Shown one piece after another: positions 57,464 to 64,000 of a DNA stretch of 64,000 bases. The notes under the pieces were generated by a model. That model did no database searches and was not told where the DNA came from. It worked only from the letters and a program-made list of their open reading frames with translations. Where the stretch lies: positions 62,001 to 126,000 of the forward strand of contig JALJCO010007141.1 in the NCBI GenBank assembly GCA_023101725.1. Reading direction: 5' to 3'. This DNA is from Atherinomorus stipes (Eukaryota; Chordata; Actinopteri; Atheriniformes; Atherinidae). Within the stretch, counting starts at the first letter, position 1. Each line of letters begins with the position of its first letter. Made by a program: the position numbers and the translations under genes.

Positions 57464-57860
57464 TATGGACGCATTTGTTAGGACTTTAACACAGAAAAGC
57501 AGACGATTGATGTTATAATGGCTGATAAGAGCCATGCTGTGTAAAGAACGAAAGAAACAAAAATGACAAAAAATACACAAAAAAAGATAGAAATAAAAAG
57601 GACAGATAGATAAAAAGATATAGATTTAAAAAGTAAAAAAAAACAAACACACACACAAAAAAAGATAAATGCAGCCTCAACAGGACACAACAGACCTAGA
57701 TATGGATGCATTTGTTAGGACTTTTGCAAGCAGATGGCTGATCTTATAATGAATGATGAGCCAACCTGTGTAAAAAACTAAAGAAATAAAAATGACAGAA
57801 AAATAAATGGAGATAAAAATAAAAGGATAGATAGATAGATCGATCCTCAGCAGACACAAG
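57464..57860 (+). repeat. Tandem duplication with about 235-bp period
   Basis: TATGGACGCATTTGTTAGGA at 57464 recurs as TATGGATGCATTTGTTAGGA at 57699. It is followed in both units by a CTTATAATG-like block, GATGAGCCAACCTGTGTAAA / AGAGCCATGCTGTGTAAAGA, AAAAATGACA and an A-rich (GATA)n tail. Unit 2 is shorter. Confidence 0.7.
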
Positions 57861-57864
57861 CCAG

Positions 57865-58990
57865 TGTCCTTTTTGTGCTGGTCCCAATCCCCCGTAAATG
57901 CAGAGGTTAGTGTCAGGAAGAGCAAACAACATAAAACCTAATAAGACCAATCAAATGGATCAAAGCGAGACAGAGATGGATAGATGTACTGACATGATGA
58001 TAGCATAGTTAGTATAGTTTTCTATGCATTTTAGGGGTTTGGGGGATTTGACACCTCCAAAATTTTCCGGCTGCCCCCCTTATATGCTACCTGCACCTCC
58101 TAGTGGGGCTGTCTAAATCCAGGCCTGCTCACAGCTGTTTTTGATCATATAATTATGACCTGATTGTCCGTTTGCATTAATGTGCTTATGTATGGAATAA
58201 ATATAATTTACATGTTGGGGGGGAGAGACATCCACTATTATTGTTTTAATTGTAGTAGAAATGTTTTGGAGCAGTTATTTTAATTGTTTACAATAACAAT
58301 ATTATTTTCATGTTGACAGCCCTGCTCACTGCTGCACACCTTTGGTGGTGGTGATGTCATAAGTTTGTGTTGTCCCAAACTGTCAAGTAGGCGGAGTCCG
58401 TGCTTGTGAACTCCACAAGTGCAGACTTCCAGACTTCCAGTGCAAGACCAACCTGCTAGATTCACAGCTCCCTCTACCGGCCACAGAATAACATGCATGA
58501 GCCACTCTGGTGTTCAGCAGGTACAGATTCCCCCATCATGTCAAACACAAGTAAACAGAATGTCGTTGTCTGAATGTCGCTAACTGCTAGCAGAATTATG
58601 TTAGCTACCCGCTGTAAACGTCACACCAGTGTGCGCAGCTTCCAGCACGCAGTATTGCTCTTGCCAGTCAATCACTGTCATTAATCAGTCTCGCCTATTA
58701 CCCATTGAACTGACCATCAATCACTCTTACTATGGTAGCAAAAGTGATTGATGAGCCACTAGACAAATATACAAGTTAAGGAATGCAGAGATGATTGGCG
58801 GATGTTTTTCCAGCCTCATTACTTTCACAGCTGATGTATAATAAAATTTGTATATTTAAAGCTTTTAATTAATCATAGTGTATGAGGTAGTGAACCCAAT
58901 TTTACTTAATATTGCAAAAATTGTTGAAATAAAATCTTCTAAAACACCTTTAACATTAATTGTAACATTCACATATTTGCTTTCTGCACC
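57865..58990. other. Gene-free stretch
   Basis: Includes a short inverted repeat ATCAATCACT / AGTGATTGAT at about 58718-58755. No credible gene: the 138-codon frame 58878-59294 runs into repeat A. Confidence 0.45.
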
Positions 58991-58995
58991 TCAGA

Positions 58996-59692
58996 AGCAG
59001 GTTCCAACCAAGCGGCAATCTCTGGCAAGGAAAGTGAAGCCAACCCGGAAGTCTGGAAAAATGAAGTTCACCCCTCATCCACAAGAGTCTGCCTCCAAAA
59101 TGGAGGCTATCCTGATAGACTCCCATATTAAAAAGGCCAACTTCACAGCAGAAATGAGCGTGTTTACAGCCTGGTTCAAAAAAATCATTTTAGGTTTAAT
59201 AGGTCAAGTTTACCTTCATGTCAACTGTGAGGTGTGTGATTTTTTTTTTTTTATAACTCATATTTTTTATGTAATTATGGGAATGTCTTTCTGATCGACA
59301 GGCGGCAGATTGGATGCTGACCTACTGAGTGCTGGTTTCTAGTTACAGTAGCTCCTCGTTTGCTCTCGGGAAGGCCTCAGTCTGTAGGAGAGTAGCACAC
59401 TGGTGGTTTTTAGCCAGTTAACTGCAAGTCTAAGCATGCCTTACCTTTAGCCATCTGATTAAGGGGCTTATCTTCGTTAGCTCCGTTAATTTTGAGTTAG
59501 TTTGGTTAGCATTTAGCCCAAAGTATGTTGGCTGACAATCATTTGGCTTGAGGTCGCTCTTTGCCCATTTTTGTATCGCGATGTGGGGGCGATGGTGGCG
59601 GCAGAAACGCCCAACTGGCTTCACTTACAGCTCTTCAGAAACCAGCAGGTGACGTAGCGGATGGTTCGTCCCTCTTTATTTACGGTCTATGG
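58996..59692 (+). repeat. Dispersed repeat A, copy 3
   Basis: Collinear with copies 1 and 2: AGACTCCCATATTAAAAAGG, TTCACAGCAGAAAT, GTTTACAGCCTGGTTCAAAA, TACCTTCATGTCAACTGTGA, CGCCCAACTGGCTTCACTTA. It ends GTCCCTCTTTATTTACGGTC plus TATGG. The ATGGCG motif is mutated (GATGGTGGCGGC). Confidence 0.75.
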
Positions 59693-59751
59693 TGGTACCT
59701 GATTGTACCTGGTAGGGGTGTGCAAAGCAGCTGGTACTTGTATCTAATGTT

Positions 59752-59866
59752 AGTTTTAAATTTTACTTTACTGTTGTTTTATCCCTCCTGTAAAGTGTCT
59801 GAGCTTCTTTAAAAGTGCTCTATAAATAAAATGTATTGTTATTATTATTATTATTTGTACTTGCAT
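59752..59866 (+). mobile_element. LINE 3'-end remnant with (TTA)n tail
   Basis: CCTGTAAAGTGTCTGAGCTT, then AAAAGTGCTCTATAAATAAA and a TTATTATTATT tail: the typical 3' end of a fish non-LTR family with its microsatellite tail. No coding sequence is present. Confidence 0.6.
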
Positions 59867-59999
59867 TTGCTTAGGGGGGAAAAGGTATTTGTATTTGAGG
59901 AAAGTTCTAAATGGGTGTAAAATAGGTCTTTGTTTTTTTTATTTCGTTACACTTCTAATTTCCGCTAATGAAAGTTTTAGTAAATGAAGCTAAAGGGTG

Positions 60000-60225
60000 A
60001 ATGAAACTGACTTGCAGAGGCAGATGTTGTGGTCACCTCCTTCAGTGTTGCTGCATAAGCTCTTTTTAAAATCTATTTGATCGAAAACCCCGACCTGAAT
60101 TCACCCATGTTCCCTTGCTCTTGCCATTTGCATGGCCTTATCCGTATACGACAGATCATACAGTATTATATCTCCACAGATATAATCTACAGAAAAGTGA
60201 AACTTGTTGTCATGGCACCTTTAAG
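60000..60225 (-). repeat. Dispersed repeat E fragment, inverted, ending at TTAA
   Basis: 60010-60115 is the reverse complement of 8572-8690. On the plus strand it ends ATGGCACCT-TTAA (about 60215-60222), whose reverse TTAA-AGGTGCCATGACAAC resembles 24146-24165 (TTAA-AGGTGTGATGGCC). Repeat E may therefore also be a TTAA-type element. Confidence 0.5.
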
Positions 60226-61205
60226 GAGGTTTGTAGTGTTGCAATTATACCTCTTGGTTTTCCCCCACACATCATACATCACCACTGCAAAGTGAACGAT
60301 TCACTGCTGTGCCACTTTGCTGCGCCTTATTTCACATATGACTATGATATATGACTTGTACAAACCTTGTTAACAAGAAGAGGTCTGTTAGAAAGGGAAA
60401 AGTGTGTGAGACAAACCTGCAGACATATTCATCACCTTGTGCCAATGAAATGCATTTCCACCATAAATTTACCAAAACACATTTAATCTGTTTATCATGC
60501 CGAAAGTCAGTATAGTCTGCCATCACATTTAGGTTGAAACAAAAAGTTTTATTAGCAAGTTTAGCATTGGCACTGCCTTGGCTAGGTTAACTGTTGCCAT
60601 CTAAACAAAGGGGAACCAACAATAGCAGAAATTGAGTCACAAAATCTGATGCTGCAACAGGACTGTCAGTTTAACGCATTAATTAGATTGATTAATTACA
60701 GTGTAAATTAATGCATCATAAAAAATAATCGCAATTAATTCAGAGTGCCAATTCAACGCACGAGCATTTTAAATTTGGTCCATGAATGACCCGGGCAGTG
60801 GGTGGCAGTAATGCACCTAAAGCTGTTTGTCAATTGCCAGTAAACACCAAAAGAAGAAGAAGACATGTCAATAGGCTCGTTCGACTTTGGCTATTTGCAG
60901 CGCAACTCGGCTGGAAGTGAGGGATTGTGGTCCTGGAGTGTTGCATGCTGGTTAGAAACTTTGTCCGACTTCAGACTGCGCCTGCACTGCACCGGAAAAC
61001 GTGACCACACCACATGATCATCAAACATCGTGGGAGCCGTCCGTCTGCAGTTGGATCGTGCAGTTACACCTCAGCAACTGCAGATTCTGGACCTGCCTCC
61101 GCCGCCGCCGGAACCTGGTTCTGATTGGTTTCACCTTTCACTGACACAAACTCTGATTTTTGGACGGGACTGTCCCCCAGTAATAAATCCATTTAGGTGT
61201 TTTAA

Positions 61206-61955
61206 AGGAGAAACTCAGTAACTTTTTTACCTCAATAAATGCTTTTCGGAATCCCCGTGGGGCTAAACAAAGTGTTTACGGAGCGATTCAATGTTTCCCC
61301 CCCTCCCGCCGGGGCCTCTGGCCTGCGAGCAGGTAAATACAACTTTGCCTGCGTCGACCCGAGCAGAACTTGCGACAACAGAAACTGCTGTACGGTACTC
61401 AGGTCCCCTATCTGCCGAGCTGCTTCCAGTGCTGATTTGAACCAGACTACCAGCGCTAATTCAAAGAAAACATTTCTTTAGCTTCACACCACCTAAACAC
61501 GGCTCCTGGCTCTCATAACCAACTCTTTGCTGGACCAGAGTGATTCACGTAGCTGCGCTGCCTGGGCGCCGGGTGAAGCATCACTGCTTCAGGCTCAATA
61601 ATCACTTGTCACGTCCGCAAAAAGTAAATAAAAGTTCGTATTCTTACCTGCTACTCGCCAACACCAGAGAAAAATGTAATCCACGGCATATTTACCCGCA
61701 AATCGCGGGTAAAACGTCCCGTTTCAGAAGAGACAGGTCTTTGCTTTGTGCAGAGGGAGACGAGGTGCTGCTACCAACGCAGCAAAGTAGCATCAACAAG
61801 CTAGTAAACGCTTAGAAATATAGCCAGGGATCAAAATAGAGGAAAGACAGGTAGAGAAGCCGTCTGTGTGCTGTGGGGGTGTAAGGGGGGGTTGAACACG
61901 ACAGTGAAAGGACGCCACTAGGGGGAGCCCCGAGCTGAAGTTACTGAGTTCTGCT
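61206..61955. mobile_element. TTAA-flanked element nested in hAT
   Basis: Left TTAA (61202-61205) then AGGAGAAACTCAGTAAC; right GTTACTGAGTTCTGCT then TTAA (61956-61959). The 16-17-bp termini are inverted with a 1-base gap. Length is 750 bp. The interior is GC-richer, with CGCCACTAGGGGGAGC near the right end and two 80-91-codon plus frames (61239-61481, 61540-61815) without recognised motifs. Confidence 0.75.
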
Positions 61956-62247
61956 TTAAACAGGCTACACAATTATTTCAAACAGCCTTGTGTTTTATAT
62001 TGTAGTTAGGCTGATGTTCACTAACCTGGACAGGCTGATATCTGACTGCTGCAACAAAGTAACACAAATGTGTTGTAGCAACATGTTATTCCACTCAGAT
62101 AAATATAAAGCTCAACTAAGTTATACCAAGACTTTCACAAATCCTCTTAATAATTTGCATTTATTGGACTTGTTGTTGTGTATCCACCTTTCCACATGCT
62201 CCCTTTGCACTCCCCCCTCATGTTATACATGAGTACCCAAATCCTTA

Positions 62248-62249
<2 letters not shown>

Positions 62250-62321
<72 letters not shown>

Positions 62322-62330
62322 TATAATATT
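62250..62330 (+). repeat. (AT)n microsatellite
   Basis: About 60 bases of uninterrupted AT followed by interrupted AATATAT units. Confidence 0.9.
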
Positions 62331-62469
62331 TATTTCTACCCCCATTTAAAAAAAAAAAAGAGTTTCTATTTCTTTTATTTGTTTCAAATTTATTCATCAA
62401 GGCAAAGCATTTATGATTTTTATATTTGAGCCTGGGCATTTACCAGATTACTGTCCTCTATGTTGCACC

Positions 62470-62727
62470 TTAGCAGGCAAATAACATTCTGTCTACTACA
62501 GTACAGTACAAGTTCATGTAATCAGCGTCAACAACATGCGGTCTCAATACTCTGAAATTAGACTTGATCACATCTGCATAGCGTTCAGTAACTTTGAGCG
62601 AAATAAAGGCAAATGCCGCGAGATCCTCCGTTATTGCAGTCTTCACGTTGGCAAACTTGTCCGGCTCAGATGCGCTGCTTCTGTGCTCCACCCCCGACGA
62701 CTCACGCAGCTCTTGTCTGACCATCAA
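62470..62727 (-). CDS. Unassigned 85-codon frame inside hAT element
   Basis: Begins MMVRQELRESSGVEHRSSAS and contains FISLKVTERYADVIKSNFRV. Its composition is protein-like and it lies near the right end of the hAT element, so it could be a transposase remnant, but I recognise no motif. Overlapping plus-strand frames are just as open. Confidence 0.2.
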   Translation of the reverse strand: MMVRQELRESSGVEHRSSASEPDKFANVKTAITEDLAAFAFISLKVTERYADVIKSNFRVLRPHVVDADYMNLYCTVVDRMLFAC

Positions 62728-62974
62728 GTCAGACGGTAGACAGACGCAGTCAATCCGAACGAGCCTAATGAATCACTGCACAGAACTTCATAGGCTGTGT
62801 TGGAGCAGGGTTGCATGGAAACCTTAAAGGATTGAAGCCCTTGAGGACCATTGTTCCCCACAACTGCTTTAGCAGATATGAGATTAAAATGCAGTTAATT
62901 AGACTGATTAATTACAAATCCTGTCATTAATTAGATTAATTTTTTAAATCACCTGACAGCCCTAGCTGCAACCC

Positions 62975-64000
62975 TGGTTTCCCAACTCACACATTAATAT
63001 TAGTGACAGTGAAAATTTTTAAGCAGCCAGTCACAGTGTTTGCATGTTGGCGATAGGCACACACAGAAATACCTAAAGTTACAAAAAAAAAAGCTAATAA
63101 TAACAATTATTATTATTATTTTTTTAAATTCAGATACATCTACCAACTGGATAGAGAAACAGTAAAAGTCAACTTTTACGGTAGGAAGAAAAAGCATAGA
63201 AGAATGTATTCAAATTCATTTTCAGTGCTCCCTTTCGAACCAGCCTCCGAATGCAAAACTTAATAAGCTGTCCATAAAACAAGTAACGTGTTCTGAGCCA
63301 TCCATCTTTGCATTTCCTGAAACAAACAGCCCAGATAATATTTCAGGAGTTTCAGGCCAAGTTAATGCCAGCACAAACTTTCCTAATTCTAGCTTTCCTC
63401 TCCTTTTCCTCCCCAACTGGAGAGTATCTTCTGCCCTTTTGTCCCCTGCGGCCCTCTGCACAGCTCATTTATGAAGTCTGGGAATATCTGCTAACTCGGC
63501 TTTCCCACCAAACTCTCCCTAAAATAACTGTGGAGGTAAGTGTGCAGGCCCCTCACTTCATTGTAGAGCAGCATAACCAGGTCAAGTCTGTCCTCTCTCA
63601 GAGACATGCAGGCAATTTAAAACCAACCAGTCACTGTGAGCAACAAGCTCAAGTACATGAACAATACTGGTTCACTGAACAAAACTCTTTCAGGAGGAGT
63701 TATTGAAATGTGAAGAAAATGGATAAGATGAGATGAAAAGGCAAACAGACTTAAAAAATGTAAAGTTATGAGAACTTGAGTTTGTCAGAATCACAAAAGT
63801 AGAAGTAATTTAGCAGAGCAGAACAAAGTGAAGTTAAGTGTTCTTTGCCTCAGGCTGCAGATATGAACACTGTGATAAACCCAACCGTACAACGGTTTTT
63901 CTTTTTGATTTATTGTTGAATATTATCAGTTCACTCACACTGACTTTACAACCATCCCTCCTGTAATTGTCAGAGTAACCTCCTTGTATTCGTAGCTCAT
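62975..64000. other. Gene-free stretch with one weak exon candidate
   Basis: Contains a (TTA)n run near 63106-63120. The only item of note is the candidate exon at 63423-63535. The remaining DNA to the window end is AT-rich without recognised repeats. Confidence 0.4.
63423..63535 (+). CDS. Candidate internal exon of an unknown host gene
   Basis: A pyrimidine-rich tract (TTTCCTCTCCTTTTCCTCCC) precedes an AG at 63421-63422, and a consensus donor GTAAGT starts at 63536. The open frame between them reads YLLPFCPLRPSAQLIYEVWE then YLLTRLSHQTLPKITVE. It lies inside a 132-codon open frame (63308-63706), the longest in this part. The 113-bp length is typical for an exon. I recognise no protein family. 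With no second exon visible, this may be chance. Confidence 0.2.

Larger units (their letters stand above)
60659..62964. mobile_element. hAT-type element, 2.3 kb, with 8-bp duplication
   Basis: GCTGCAAC at 60651-60658 recurs exactly at 62965-62972. Ends AGGACTGTCAG and CTGACAGCCCT are inverted, with subterminal TTAATTAGATTGATTAATTA / TAATTAGACTGATTAATTAC and TTAATTAGATTAATT blocks. The interior contains a nested TTAA element (61206-61955), an (AT)n run and an unassigned 85-codon minus frame (62470-62727). No hATC, BED or DDE motif is recognised. Confidence 0.8.

Noticed and set aside
58878..59294. 138-codon plus-strand frame
   Set aside because: The second half is repeat A, whose other copies do not keep this frame open.

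Overview
This window looks like non-genic (intergenic or intronic) DNA from a teleost fish, probably a spiny-rayed (percomorph-type) genome. The evidence is its transposon mix: several Tc1-like lineages, hAT elements with 8-bp target duplications, a PIF/Harbinger-type MITE with a TAA duplication, elements flanked by TTAA, tRNA-derived SINEs of the common fish type, and decayed L1-, L2/CR1- and RTE-like LINE fragments. No complete host protein gene is visible. Almost all short open frames are chance frames or remnants of mobile elements. The window contains no rRNA, functional tRNA, CRISPR array or bacterial-type operon.

Layout. 1-1.3 kb: end of a TTAA element and copy 1 of a dispersed 0.7-kb repeat (repeat A). 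5-6.5 kb: tRNA-Glu-like SINE and a frameshifted retroelement RT-tail fragment. 7-9.2 kb: a possible TTAA element with a small open frame, a mosaic repeat interrupted by a near-perfect foldback, and a LINE 3' end. 10.6-14.4 kb: 245-bp tandem duplication, L2/CR1 tail, Harbinger MITE, small hAT MITE. 14.7-17.4 kb: half foldback, Tc1 copy. 18.4-24.9 kb: TTAA element, LINE tails, two copies of a TA-flanked MITE, a Harbinger-like MITE, a hAT MITE. 27.3-32.5 kb: LINE tail, repeat A copy 2, SINE, Tc1 copy 2, Tc1-like MITE, L1 ORF1 remnant. 35.4-40.8 kb: hAT MITE, 2.1-kb hAT element carrying a SINE and a foldback, third TA MITE. 42.4-47.9 kb: Tc1 copy 3 split by a TTAA MITE, RTE-like tail, THAP-domain relic, Tc1 fragment. 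48.3-49.8 kb: 1.5-kb TTAA element carrying an apparent first exon. 52.6-56.4 kb: SINE, purine-rich tract, two further Tc1 remnants, one with both ends intact. 57-63 kb: tandem duplication, repeat A copy 3, 2.3-kb hAT element with a nested TTAA element. A weak candidate host exon lies near 63.4 kb.

The main biology is the history of insertions. Target duplications can be read directly for about a dozen elements, and several nestings give relative ages: a TTAA MITE inside Tc1, a TTAA element inside hAT, and a SINE and a foldback inside hAT. The most unusual content is the set of TTAA-flanked families. One carries an ORF with an I-x-P-Y-x-F-E-P motif and a splice donor, and a separate THAP zinc-finger relic lies about 2 kb upstream of it. 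Both are compatible with Kolobok/piggyBac-like autonomous relatives elsewhere in the genome. Names above the level of motif, terminal repeat and target duplication rest on my memory of families, not on a search.
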